A DNA stretch of 64,000 nucleotides from Taenia hydatigena (Eukaryota > Platyhelminthes > Cestoda > Cyclophyllidea > Taeniidae), in assembly GCA_036345935.2 (NCBI GenBank), contig JADWOT020000002.1:18130754-18194753 (forward strand). The letters run 5' to 3'. The translations under genes were made by a program, and so were the position numbers. Positions 39,501 to 51,050 of this stretch are shown here, piece by piece. The notes below the pieces were generated by a model that saw nothing but the letters and a program-made list of their open reading frames with translations, had not been told where the DNA came from and did no database searches. The first letter of the stretch is position 1; every line of letters starts with the position of its first letter.

Positions 39501-41644
39501 TAGAGAGTTCCCTTAAATCGGTAGTCACAACCGAAGTAGTAACTGTGGCTACACGAATCGGGTCATTGCGCTTTAAATTACTACCTGTGAAATACACTTA
39601 ATTGAAGGTCAGGTTCGCAGATGTGCTGAAGTGGGTCATTATCCTACTGACAGGAATTAGCAATCCCTAAGTTCTGCATCCATTGTCGGGAGGAGAGTGT
39701 CGACGACCAGGATGGGTCGCCAATTTGTTGGACTAAAATCTAAAGACAGAAAGCAGCACTAAAAGCAGAACCATTAAGTAAATAATAAAGATGCGGTCCA
39801 GGACAGACATCTACAGATGCATCTGGGCGGATATTGGAGGCAATTTTCTTGGATTTGGGCTTGATTAGGGATGTGAATTGCAAAATCGTTGATGGTTTAG
39901 AAAGCGACGTGATTTGGACACTTGTCCTGTGTACGAAAGTATTGGCCACTTGACTATTAAATTACTGACCTCCCATTTGTGGTAGCCAACTGTAGGCATG
40001 CCTGCTCATCGCTAGGAGTACCGCAATGGGTGATTGTGAAACTCAGAGTGGTTATCACAATTCAATCGGTTATCACACCCATTTATTTTTTGCATTTTCT
40101 TTTCGATTTCTTCTAAAGTGTGCATGACAAAATAACCAACGAAACCTTCTCACCCAGCTTCGACATAAGCTTACCACATTAAGCGATGCCAAAATTGTCG
40201 TGAATCCTGACTGATTCAAGTGATGTAATTAATACCGTAAATTTTCTCGAGTCTTTATTGAAGTTGTAATTTGATGTTTCTTATTTTAGTAGGTAAAAAT
40301 TACCACCTCCTCAGTGATTTCCCAACTTCTTACAGATAACGACTACGATTAACTCCTATGAGCCCAGCATTTACAATATAAATTTGTGCATTTTTTTTTC
40401 GTTAGATGTTGGGATTACACCTAACGTGGCCTTCGCAAGCGTGTCATGTGTTTTATAAGAGGGTAAAACACCTTCTCAATTACTAAGTTTAGGCATGTGA
40501 TTAACATTTTCCTTTGAATCACGTGCATGCGGGCATGGTATGAGCTTGATGCAGCATTATACTAGTCAGCATTTGCAACATTCCACTATTTAAATGACCG
40601 GTGAATGCGCAAACCTTAGGAGCTGATCCTCCTGTAATAGTAAGAACATGACCTTCCTTTACTACTACCTTGTTTTCCTCTTCCTTGTCGGTTTTGTTCT
40701 TATCATTTTCAGCCTGCTAACACATTCGTAAACCGTTCTTTTTCAAGTCCTAGAACTAAGCGCAGTTTGAACAGCTAAGAGGTCGTGAGAAATACTTGAG
40801 CATGCCTGACTGAAATTCGTTTGTGCTCAACTTTCTCTTCTGCATATTTCAACGCCAACACATCAGCCGTTACTTGGAATGTGCAGTTTCTCTCAATTCC
40901 CAGTTCTCGACTAAATCGGAGCACATTTGTTTCACCCACGCTAACAACTCACGCTTCATCAACCAGACGAAATAATGTGCTCCAGAAGTAATTTTTAAAT
41001 AAACACCTTAAATTTTGGACTCTGTCTTGGAATTATGCTTGTCATGAGTTGAAGGCAGCGAGCGTTTAAAATACAACAACAGTGGAAACAAAGTACGTAA
41101 AAATTTAGCACAACTTTATTAAGCTTCTGTTGGTAGGTGATAGAGATGACAAGAGAGTCACACATTCGAAGCCTTTTTAAGCTGTTATAGCTAGCAGTGT
41201 TTAACATTGGTAGAACTTAGCAGACATCTAAGAGGTAAACTGGCTTGCAAAATGTTGGTAAATGAGTAAGCAAATAAATGAGCATGCAAATTTGGGGTGC
41301 GACTAATTTTAGAATTCAATAAGTTTGTTTGAAGTGAGCAGCAGATGGATGAGGACAAAAGGCTTTGCAGAGACGATGGCAAAGCATGACTAAAATACTA
41401 TTGTTACACGGGTACACTTTGGTATCTCGCACTCGCACACCTCTGGTCAGTTGGCAGATTCGAGGGCATAGGCTCAGCTCAATGTAGCCCTTATCTGTCA
41501 GATTGCGGTCGCTTAACTATCTAACCAGTTAAATAAATTGACTCTTCCACAAAGGTTGCATAGTTGGGTGCAACACTGATAACCGCTGTTAATTTCCTAA
41601 TGTAAAGCACTGTCCATTTGTGCCAAGTTCGTTCTGGTTGTGTT
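30515..41644. other. Long gene-free stretch of about 11 kb
   Basis: I see no convincing exon. Around 32000-32350 the minus strand has protein-like pieces (for example KGFAVEIYVTFTALTEAEG) broken over two frames, perhaps an old coding relic. Frames at 33049-33375, 34650-34862 and 39214-39432 (+) carry no recognised motif. No RNA gene was found. Confidence 0.45.
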
Positions 41645-43650
41645 CATCACGTCTACTTGGAAGCCCAATGCAAGAGCTCATGAAGAACGCGGTTCAAATT
41701 ATTTTGAATGCAAATTTTGTAGACAACCAGCAGTAGCAGCATTTGTTACAGATCCAAAGTAAAAGGAAAGCTCCTCCACCATCACAGCATTCGGAAGCAT
41801 CCTCACTGGCGTCAGTGCAAGCACAGCTTCGGACGTCCACCAACACTGCTGCGACCATCCCCACGGTTGCGCGCATTGCGGCGCCACTATAGGCGACCAT
41901 GCATGAGGCATTCCCCACTGCGGCTTCTGCACCGGCCACCGTCCACACTTCTCCTCACATTGTGGGTTCTTCACAACCTCAGCCCACGGTGCCCACTTCC
42001 ACGGATACGGACACAACCAACTCCCACACTCCATTTCTTTGGCTGTCTCTTTGCTTGGTTTGATGATTTGTGTGCTGGAGTGTGATTGCTTACATACTCT
42101 CCTCGATGTTTTCAATTGTTGCACATGAAATTCATGCTCATTGTACTCCTACTGCTATATTCGTGCTTCTCGCTCCTCACTATCACTCTCCTGGGTCGGA
42201 CATTAAGATATATCTACAGCAGTTGATCACCTACGTGCTAGTAACTCAAGGAAATATAATGATTTTTGGCAGTGCGCATGCCAGAGACAAGATCAGTGTT
42301 AGCTGCGGTGTAGTGTATAGAGATTGTCCCTCTTATCTCGATGTGGAGCGAGCTGAAGTAGCCTGGCTAAATAAACCGCTTGCAATAGACCCTTAACTTG
42401 TCATAAATGCAACGCAAGTGTCAATCACCCCTCTTAGTAATATGCGCTCTAAGCAATATCCAATGGGTTCACTCAGGCTCCATCAGGATTTTGCTCATTT
42501 TAATTGATGCGCACAATACCCGCAGCGATTTGTGCTACTTATTTTGTTTAACCACATCCCTCTCCATCCAACGCCTTGAATAAATGCCCATCATAGCGCA
42601 AAAGACTGTTTACATCACTTGGAATTTTTCAATGGAATGATCCTCTTAAACTACTAATGTGCATTTCTGATGCCTCGAATTCGTTATCTGATGGATTCAT
42701 ACATGCTAATGGTCACTACTTAGTTTGCTCTATAACTTATATTACACCTCTCACGCCTCTGCATTAGCATTCTTATATAGTTTGACAATAAGCTCTATGA
42801 TGGTGTCACATGTGATGGCATGTCAAGTAGTTCTGAACCCATTCAAAGTTTTCCAACATCCAGATGCCTAAATGGTAAGCCTGACATGGTGTCAATGATG
42901 CATAGCCTTTCCATGTCCTATAATTTCTCCACCTTTTGGTTTAAAATAATGCGACGTTGCTGAACACGTGAGGAAGCTAGTGCAAAAATAAACTCCAAAT
43001 TTCCTCTACGTTCATTGAAGATCGTTGTAGTCCTCCATTGATCATTGAACTAAATGCGTGCTCCTGTGGTTCCCAGTCCTTCACTGAAAATTTCGTGCCT
43101 CCTGCTGCTTTGAAGGGTTTCTAAATTCCACTTTTAACACATGATGGAGTAGAGTTGAGCAGCCACTTCGGTTATCGTTTGCGTGCAGACCGATATGAAG
43201 ATATAACAACAACGGTGAGCCTATGGCAATTAGATAGGCACTTGTGCTGAGCGTCAAGATTCCTCATTATAACTTGAAGAAGATATTGTAACTAATCCCA
43301 TTTGCACAATAAAATCTTGGCCTACTTTAAAGTTGCCTTAATTTTCGTGCTTCGAATTGGACTCAAGCACTGATGAGGGCAATGCGAAGTAGGTTAGTGC
43401 AAAAGTACAGCATAAACTCGTGAAAGAGTAGGAAATTCGTCTAAAGAAATTCAGCATAAGCTGGTGGTTTCGCTTAAAGTTAATCATTATTTCAATACCA
43501 AGTTGTTTCTTAAAATGTGCATTGAATCGACTTCAGGCAGTTATCTAGCTGCGTAAGCATTAGTCGGAATTTCTAAGTTTCCCCTAATGGAAATAAATAA
43601 GGTCATGCTGTTAGGGCTTTAGGAATATAAGAAAAAATTACAAATATGTG
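41645..43650 (-). repeat. Dispersed repeat family, copy C (oldest copy)
   Basis: Read on the minus strand, 43650 to about 42090 aligns with 16930-18440. From 42090 to 41645 it aligns with 19440 to about 19985 of the inverted-repeat core. So it joins directly the two parts that are 1 kb apart in the right copy, showing that the extra 1 kb there is the tandem duplication. A block of about 95 bp around 41853-41940 (GC-rich, GCCGGTGCAGAAGCCGCAGT and onward) is identical or nearly so to the core, while the rest is 70-85 % similar. Homology ends after the shared GGGCTTCCA.GTAG..GTGATGAA string near 41645. Confidence 0.75.
41699..42124 (-). other. Trp/Cys/Pro-rich open frame, long version in copy C
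   Basis: A 141-codon frame, open throughout, aligns with the Trp-rich frame of the inverted-repeat cores. Here the codon that is TAG in both cores reads TGG, so the frame continues for 45 more codons. A second frame (41948-41694) is open over the same GC-rich block and reads VAGAEAAVGNASCMVAYSG. Two open frames over one conserved block make it unclear which, if any, is translated. Confidence 0.25.
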
Positions 43651-44342
43651 CTTAAAATTATGCAAAAGTACTTTGATTCAAAAAATAGTTAATAAAAAGA
43701 TTTGACTAGCTGATGGGGAATCATTGCGCTCACGTATGGCATTGCATCCAATATTCATACATACATGCACGCACCAAATCGTTTACGGTCTATTGAATTA
43801 AGACCCTGGTATCACTCTGAAGTTTATTATCATGGCTTGCGCGCATATATGTACGCGCGGGTGTTTCTTGTCGATGCCGCAACACGAGCATAAAAGAACT
43901 GGACTGTGTGCACATCTAATGGGTAAATGCAGCTCACTAATGACTCAATTACGTATAATCCCTTCAGCTGCGTAGTCTCCTTCACCGCGCATATTAACTA
44001 ATTTCTACACCGCCAACGCCACAGTGCATCTAGACTGCATATTCGGTATAGGCTTTAATGTCTCTACTTGCGCCCTGTGAATAATGCTATACGGTGGCTA
44101 CCCCATTTGCGCTGCTGCTAAACGTGCTTGGGAAACAACACCGCATTGATCAAGTAACAGTCTTTAAAACAATCGCTTCTTGGAATGGCCGATGGTCAAC
44201 GAGGTTTTTCCATAAGGTAAATAGGTATAAAAGGAAAACATTTGAGACCCTATAAGCAGAGTGAACTCCTTAATTTGTAAATGCCTGCAAGGAGGTGCAC
44301 GACATCCGCTGGCCTAAGATTTTTTCTCACATCTTAATTACA
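43651..44342. other. No gene recognised
   Basis: AT-rich spacer between repeat copy C and the 53-bp minisatellite. Confidence 0.5.
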
Positions 44343-44820
44343 ATTCGAGATTCGCAGTCTCGTGCAGATCAATCCTACAAATGTACACTAAGTGAGAGCC
44401 AAATTTAAAATCTCCTGTTGGTCAATGCTACAAATATACACTCAAGACAACGAAAATTGCAGTAGTGGGTAGACAAATATATCAAAGATAAAATAGTTGA
44501 CAGCGAAGCTCGAAGTCTTAAGCAGAAAAATCCTTCAAGTGTACATTAATGGAAAGCAAGCCTGGCAGACAAGTGTCGAACAATGCTTCGAATTGCTCGC
44601 ATTATGAGCGAAATTTGCAGTCACGTGTGGATCAATGCCTCAAATTTACCCTCAATGAAAGCAGAATTTGCAGTCATGTGCCGTTAAATGCTCCAAATTT
44701 ACCCTCATCAGGAGCAAAATTCGCAGTCAGGTGTCGATCAATTATTCAAACTTAACCTCATCGGGAGCAAAATTTGCAGTTACGTGTCGATTAATGCCGC
44801 AATACTCCAATGCTTCTATA
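44343..44820. repeat. Minisatellite, nine units of 53 bp
   Basis: The anchor (A)ATTTGCAG or its variants ends at 44357, 44410, 44462, 44515, 44568, 44620, 44673, 44726 and 44779, a period of 52-53 bp. The last four units are well conserved (AGCAAAATTTGCAGTCA followed by GTGTCGATCAATG). The first five are eroded. Open frames here (44549-44755, 44688-44882) are products of the repeat. Confidence 0.9.
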
Positions 44821-46612
44821 CTTTAAAACCAACCACATTCTCTCTGAATAATCGTGAAATTATTACTGTCAAACTCAAGTAGACGTGTTTTTTCCTAAGA
44901 CCATTGCTGCAATTCACAGTCTCTGATGCGATTTCCTCATGGAGGCTGTCGACGTATCTAAGGTGCTTAATTTATGCGTGTTGAAACACTTGCCCGCACT
45001 AGCTAACCGCCAGCATGATATCAGTCTGTATGTAGCGCATGTTCTGCGTAGTTGTGCGTTGGTCGTCCCACGCATTGTCATTACAAGTCCAACGTTTGGC
45101 GCATTCCGTCAGCATGGGTGTACTGGCATGCTTACACGCACGTGTATATTAAAAATGAGGCGACAATCCCACCCACGAGACGTTTATATACACATCAAGG
45201 ACTTATACAAATAACTGGCTCCACAAAGCTGCAATGCTGTGGCTTTCGCCTCTGAGGTAAGTGAATTACACCGCATTATTGTCCTATTTCCTATTTTACA
45301 ATCCCAACATCCTCTCCATTTCCGCGTCTTACACTTGCAACACCATCTATGCTGATTTACTAATCCTAGGTGCAACTGGGAATCACTACGGAGAAAATAC
45401 TCAGCCCATGGACCACCAATGGGATGTGATTGTTAACTGCGAGATTCAGCTAATACTGGTGGAAACTACGATAGAGCCGGCTGTGTGTTGCGCTTAGTGG
45501 GAGTGAGAAGGACATGACACCTGCATTGGGTGATGACCACAGCAGCGGGCTTGAGGCAATTGTGGGCCACTTCAAGGTTGATCCACACACTGATGCCAAT
45601 TTGACTAAGAGGTCTGTCTCTGGACCCACTCACCGCCTACCTCTCCCCTTCCTTCTCAACGAAACCAACAAATTCATTTCGCTAGCCCATGGCTTCATAA
45701 ATACCAGATTGGTATGCGCATGATCTCCTTATTTTATTTGGCATTATTTAAGTCCATTACTACCATTCATTTAGCGGCCTTAAAGCCAGTCGAATTCTTT
45801 GCATCGGAATTCGTAGCGTTGCCTCACTACTACTTACCAATCGTATTAGATGGTACAAAAGTACCTCAACATTTGAATACGGATAGTGTGGAAATATTGG
45901 GCATTTAAAAGTGTCGTGAAGACCACTCTCAAGAACATGGTACAAATTCTGTGAGTGAATATTGGATGCTAATCAGTTTAAAAGGTGAGCAAGCAAAAAA
46001 TCTTATTTTTTATTCGCGGCTCATATACAGCTCCAAATGTCAAATTCTATCCGAACTTTGGCATTGACTAACTAAATCCTAGATACGCTTTTAGTGCATA
46101 AATCCCCTTTTCCGATGGGCCCTCCGACGGAGGAGGGTAGGCAGGTTCGCAAGACCTGTAGTCAGACAAGCAGACTGACATTTTGGACATGCAAACACAC
46201 ACCTTCAATGCATTGCCGGTGATGACCTCGAATGTGATAGGCGGAAGAATTTAACTAAATGTTTGTGGCCATGAGGCTAAACATGCACCTTCAAATTAAG
46301 GCTGAAATTTTTACTTAACATGCCTTGTGCCTATTTGACACCAGTAAAAGCGGTCAGCATTGCTAGCTTAATATTTTATCAAATGTTGTGCAAGGATCGG
46401 TCTGCCGGTGTGGTTTTTGGGGTGATGACGTGAATGAGTGGCATAAATAATCAACGAGAGTGGCAGTGTGTTGGACCTCTAGCGAGTTGTGGAACTGAGG
46501 GCGCCACTGAAGTGCATTGCAACACGTCTAACAAAACACATTGAACATGAGAATGCAAAAGATTGTTTCGAATGCCTAACGCATTTGCTTCCCTACATGG
46601 GGAGGAATTAAT
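44821..46612. other. No gene assigned
   Basis: Short frames only. A stretch at 45514-45720 (+) ending before a GTATGC donor-like site is open and moderately protein-like (contains NLTKRSVSGPTHRLPLPF), but no family or acceptor supports it. Confidence 0.35.
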
Positions 46613-46681
46613 CTACCCGTCTTGCTGTTTAGGTCTGTTGATGTCTATGGTGGTTGTCGAGGTCAACACATTTCTTGGCAC

Positions 46682-46881
46682 GTCTAAAGAAGCCAAAGCA
46701 GTGGCGAATTCTGCCACGCCTCGTTCCTGGCTCCGTGATCGTACTCGCTCTCGCTTTCCGTGACACTCGGTCAGCTCTGAAGTAAATTTCTCCAGAGCTC
46801 GCTGGTTCTCGCAGTTCACAATCATCTCCTCCTCGATGGTCTCCGACTGAGCTACTTTACCGTCGTCATTCACTTTTGCCT
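46682..46881 (-). CDS. Candidate exon of unknown protein, charged
   Basis: After a TTTTGATACTAG acceptor the minus strand is open in one frame (in fact to 46613) with a clearly protein-like, Glu/Arg-rich composition, including EAKVNDDGKVAQSETIEEE and HGKRERVRSRSQERGVAEF. A possible donor (GAC|GTGCCA) closes the exon at 46682. It lies 0.8 kb downstream of another minus-strand candidate at 47.7-47.9 kb and could belong to the same gene. No domain was recognised. Confidence 0.3.
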
Positions 46882-47682
46882 CTAGTATCAAAAGCACAAA
46901 TGGAGAGGAGGTCGAAACTTACATCAGCAGATGGCTTATCGGATTGAGAGAATGGAAAATAGAAAATATGAGCTCGGACTCCACAATACTTACCTCAGTG
47001 GCAAAAGTTACATCACTTTACCTTAATAGAGCCGGTTATTTATATGATTTTTAGACGTATAAATAAACGTCTGATCGTTGAGACTAATGCTCCATTTTTA
47101 ATGTCTTCATGTGTACAAACATTCTATTGCACCCAAGCCAACGGAACACACCAAGCGTGCCACTTGTAATGACGATGCTTAATACCGACGCACAATTTCA
47201 CAGAAATTGTGCTACACACAGGCTGATTACTAACTGGTGGTCAGCTACTTCGGGGAGGTGTTTCAACATGGGTAGGTAAACCTACTTACAGAATTAGACA
47301 ACCTGACTAGGAAGGCCTTTTCAAAAACCGCAAATCGCAAACCGATGTTAGGTAAACATGTGCGCGTACTTGCGCTTGACATCCAGATTTTCACAACAAT
47401 CATAGAAATCGTGGATGACTCTAGACAGAGTACAAAACTTTTCTTAACTACCGGTTTTGTCTGCCTCGACTCTTCACATAAATGAAAGCAAGCGAAGGAA
47501 TGCGTCGTGAAGCCATCTTAAGTTGCGACATTCATTGATCGAATTTGTTCAAACCTGATTGCTTGGTTACACTCGCCACCTTCTCCTCACCACGCTGCTC
47601 CACTGGCTTCCACATCGCCCACCAAAGGAAGACCGTCATCCATGACTACTTCTCGTCTACTACCTTTTCCCACTGTAAATCT

Positions 47683-47930
47683 TTAATGCACTGATTGCAG
47701 GCTCCTGTGGCAAAAAAAACCTTTGTCTCCCTGTACTTCACATTTTCCGCTTTCATTGCGCGTATAAACGTGGGCTTGGGTAGGAATTCTTTCGATTCTT
47801 CTCACCACCACTTCCACGGAAGAACCGCATGCGTCAATAATGTCGCTCGTAATGCAAGGCAAGGAGTCATCCAAGCGCGATTTTGCGAATCTGCACCAGA
47901 AGCGGCTATTTGACCCTGGCGACAGAGACG
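47683..47930 (-). CDS. Candidate exon of unknown cysteine-containing protein
   Basis: The minus strand reads CRFAKSRLDDSLPCITSD, then DACGSSVEVVVRRIER and AHVYTRNESGKCEVQG, ending at a TGA at 47683. The alternation of hydrophobic strands with single cysteines is what one sees in the first half of zona-pellucida-type (ZP) modules, but the similarity is weak and I did not find the rest of such a module. Exon ends are uncertain. An acceptor-like GGTGCAG occurs at about 47897. Confidence 0.25.
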
Positions 47931-48654
47931 CATCCAGCCTGTTGAAGCAAACATGGAGATCAATTCTAAACCATCGCGACGATTCCACGAATTGAGGGTT
48001 GAATAAACCACATTCTGAGAGTAAATATCACAAAATATCACTCGACATTTCTGGCCCAACAACACGTGATGGCGATAATTAATGTGGCAGCAGTACCACC
48101 AGTAGAGGACCACTATAAACGACATCCTTTTTGATCTGGAGCCAAGATGGATGATGCACGCTAATCATCTAACGCCTTTTGCTTCAAGGCTGCAGGCATG
48201 CAAAAAGAGTTAGAAGGAGAAAGTATGATGTTGATGATGACAATGGGAGCGAATGATCAATGCAACCACTGTTGATAGAGGATGGCAGCAAAAGAAGGGA
48301 TAAATTAAAAAGGAGGGGGGAGGACAATGTACCCTGATTTTTTATCTTGATTTGGCCTGGTTCAGCATGGACCATGAGAATGAGGTGTAATTGCGCCTGA
48401 CCGTGATAGCACTGAACTGGCAACGAGTTGGCAGGTGAAGCCGTGGTTCGTGGATCAATAAGTTCGCCATCTACTCATTAGTGACAAGTCGAGGATGAAC
48501 CTCTGTCCAAGAGACGGCAGGATAGGCCAAAATTAGCCACCTCAAACAGTCCTATCATGTGATGGCGGAAAGGCGAAAGAGATCTAGACATGGTAGCGGT
48601 AGCAGTTGGATGGTGATCAAGTGTGCCTACTTTTGTCTGCCAAGTCGGCTATAT

Positions 48655-48737
48655 TTAAGAGAGAGAAAAGAATGAGAGAAGGAGCAAAAAGGAAGGAGGG
48701 GAAGAAAGAACGAAAGGGAGAAGACAAGAAAGGTATG
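48655..48737 (+). repeat. Polypurine tract of about 80 bp
   Basis: An almost uninterrupted A/G run (GAGAGAGAAAAG to GACAAGAAAGG) on the plus strand. It may form a triplex or act as a pyrimidine-rich splice element on the minus strand. Confidence 0.8.
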
Positions 48738-49259
48738 CGTGAATGCAAGGAGTGCACATTTGTCTCCCCCTGGAATGATCATCCGTATGTAGACTCTAAG
48801 TTTCGAGGCAAATAACCTACTGATGCGATGACCACAGCGCTGCCCAGACGCCAAAGTCGAGTAGACTGTGGTCACAATCTGAATGGATGAATAAAGGCAA
48901 CCAGTTTTCATTCACACGCTAATCTAGATAGACTGAACGTGAGGTGACCCACCGTGTGTCAAATGGATGTCAAACCATCCAATGCGAGATCAATTTCGAA
49001 TTTGAGAAACAAAGCAGGAGGCGAGTGACTACTGCGGATTACTGGCAGCAGCGACCGCACCCATGGACACGTGTGCGGACACACACAGAGGAGAGACATT
49101 TGAAATGTGATCTAGACCTGCATTCCAGTGTCCTTCCTCAATTTTCATTTCGGCATGTGATGCTTAATAAACATTTACTCGAATAAGATCTAGAAACACC
49201 AATAACAACCAATATAACACTGTAATTAGATTGAGAGATGCTTGGAGATAAAAAACCCA

Positions 49260-49332
49260 CAAATGGTCGCAAAGGGAAGGAAGGAGGTAAAAGGGAGGAA
49301 GTGAGGCAGTGAGGAAGGGCCAGAGTGAAGTA
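49260..49332 (+). repeat. Second purine-rich tract
   Basis: The run around AAAGGGAAGGAAGGAGGTAAAAGGGAGG is almost all purine on the plus strand and lies just downstream of the minus-strand TM exon candidate. Confidence 0.7.
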
Positions 49333-49375
49333 AGGCTCTCACAAAGCAGGCATCTAGGTGCACTTGCGGCAGTTA

Positions 49376-49560
49376 AAAACAATCGTAGCAGCAAAAACCA
49401 GAGCCGCTGGCGCAATAATTGAGATTGTGAAAGCGTGTTCCTGGGGCCAACTTTGGCAGTTCGTTCGGGGAATGTGACATTTACGAGACATTGCACAACG
49501 ACACAAACACCAAGTAGACAGAGTCTGCATATTGCAGCAGTTTGTCTGTTTGTTTGTACC
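49376..49560 (-). CDS. Candidate C-terminal exon: cysteine-rich segment plus one membrane helix
   Basis: The minus-strand frame has a cysteine cluster (WCLCRCAMSRKCHIPRTNC), then HAFTISIIAPAALVFAATIVF as a clean single membrane helix, a short basic-cysteine tail NCRKC and a stop. This is a typical end of a type I membrane protein. No upstream exons could be joined with confidence, and a longer overlapping frame exists on the same strand (49628-49164) without motifs. Confidence 0.3.
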
Positions 49561-50252
49561 CAACCATCCAGCCAAGTAAGCAACCGACTAAGCGACCAAA
49601 CATGCAGTGGATCCGCGAATCCACCCAACCATCTACCCTGGACAATTAGCGCATCATAAAAGACGGCCTACTTTCCCGCTCCACCTCCCCATTTTTGACC
49701 ATCTCGGAGCCCTCTGATGCTCCGACCGTCTCGCAAAATTGTAAGCATCATTTCATTTCCACTCATTCTCATGTAGGGATGAATTTCGGCTTTTGCGCGA
49801 GTGATTCTTACAAAACTCTTTATTTCTGCTATTTTTATTCGCACAGAAAGGAGGAGAAGTGCAAACAAAAAGCCAGACCCCTCATGACTTTCATCCAGGA
49901 CGAATGAAAGTTCTTTTTGGAATGATGCGGTGAACCGCCTTCTCTCTCTCTCCCCATCTCTAGCTTTTGTGGATTTTCGCGTGTGGACTTAACAAACTAC
50001 TATACTTAAAACTGGATACAGGATTTGTTTTGTGACCAAGAGTTTTGTCACGTAGATGAAGAAATCATCGATGATACATCGCACATTTTTGTCGCTAAAA
50101 CGGTTGAATTTCGGATTGACTGGGTTTGATGCGAACAACAATATAGCGGTCCGACGAGTCCAATGACGCGCGAAAGAGGCGTTTGAAGTTAGCTCCTAAG
50201 GCAATAGATGCGGCCATTCGGACTCACCAATGCGTCTCTTAGCTAACGCAAG

Positions 50253-50417
50253 TTAAACTGCACATTTGACCACTGGAAGCACTATCCAGGCGGCTCGAAC
50301 ATCTACCTTGTTGCTTCACACGGCAATGTATCCTATGCCGATGTCGCGATCCCAGTCCGTGGCAGCAGAAGAGTGGTGGCAAACTTACGCAGCAAAGAAC
50401 TGTCCGGAGGCTCAATC
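50253..50417 (+). CDS. Candidate FnIII-like exon fragment
   Basis: After AACGCAAG the plus strand is open and reads LNCTFDHWKHYPGGSNIYLV, then ADVAIPVRGSRRVVANL and a TVYS end before a stop at 50417. The order Trp, 'IYLV', 'VxxL', 'Y' fits a fibronectin type III sandwich as in the gene at 23 kb, but the match is by pattern only and no good donor closes the exon. Confidence 0.3.
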
Positions 50418-50446
50418 ACTACCGTCTACTCATGACAAATCTCAAG

Positions 50447-51034
50447 CCTCAAACTGACCGCTAATATAGCAAGGTTAGATTCAAAGGGATCCAAATCAGC
50501 CTCAAAGAGGAGCATGTTTCATGAAAAGGATTTGGTTCAACAGATTAACAATTGGATTCGCCTCTGGCACAGCTCTCCCTGTGAGGGCCATAACAATTAA
50601 TAAAGAAGATTGAACAGTTATACACCCTCTACTACAAAAAACATGATGCCTAATAAAGTAATGGTTCATCCAGCATGACGATACTCCCATTCAAAGGCAG
50701 AGTTCAATCAAGGGGACCTTTTAATCCTGTCTTGGTGTCATGGCCTTCCAGTCACATCGATTGCCACACAGCTCCTTCCAAGACTCTCCAGTAGCCCTCA
50801 AACTGACTGCTAGTGGAGCAGTTAGATTCCAACGGACCCAAATCAGCCTCAAAGAGGTGCGACTGCCATGTTAGGGAATCGGTGCATCAAGCGACCATAA
50901 ATTATATTCGTCTCTGACAGCTCACCTTTAGAGGCCATAAGAATTAGAGAGCCTCTACTACAATTAAGGTGATGCCCAAATAAAGTAATGGGTCATCCGG
51001 CAGGACAATGCTTTCATTCAATTGTAGAGTCCAG
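50447..51034 (+). repeat. Diverged tandem duplication, two units about 350 bp apart
   Basis: 50447 to about 50706 and 50796 to about 51033 share an ordered series of strings: CCTCAAACTGAC, CAAATCAGCCTCAAAGAGG, GAGGCCATAA.AATTA, CCTCTACTACAA and AATAAAGTAATGG.TCATCC. The string GACTCTCCAGTAGCCC occurs just before unit 2 (50782) and again after it (51035), hinting at a third truncated unit. Confidence 0.8.
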
Positions 51035-51050
51035 TGACTCTCCAGTAGCC

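Noticed and set aside
49164..49628. 154-codon minus-strand frame
   Set aside because: It overlaps the better cysteine-plus-helix frame and partly arises from the purine-rich tract (poly-Leu/Pro/Ser on the minus strand).
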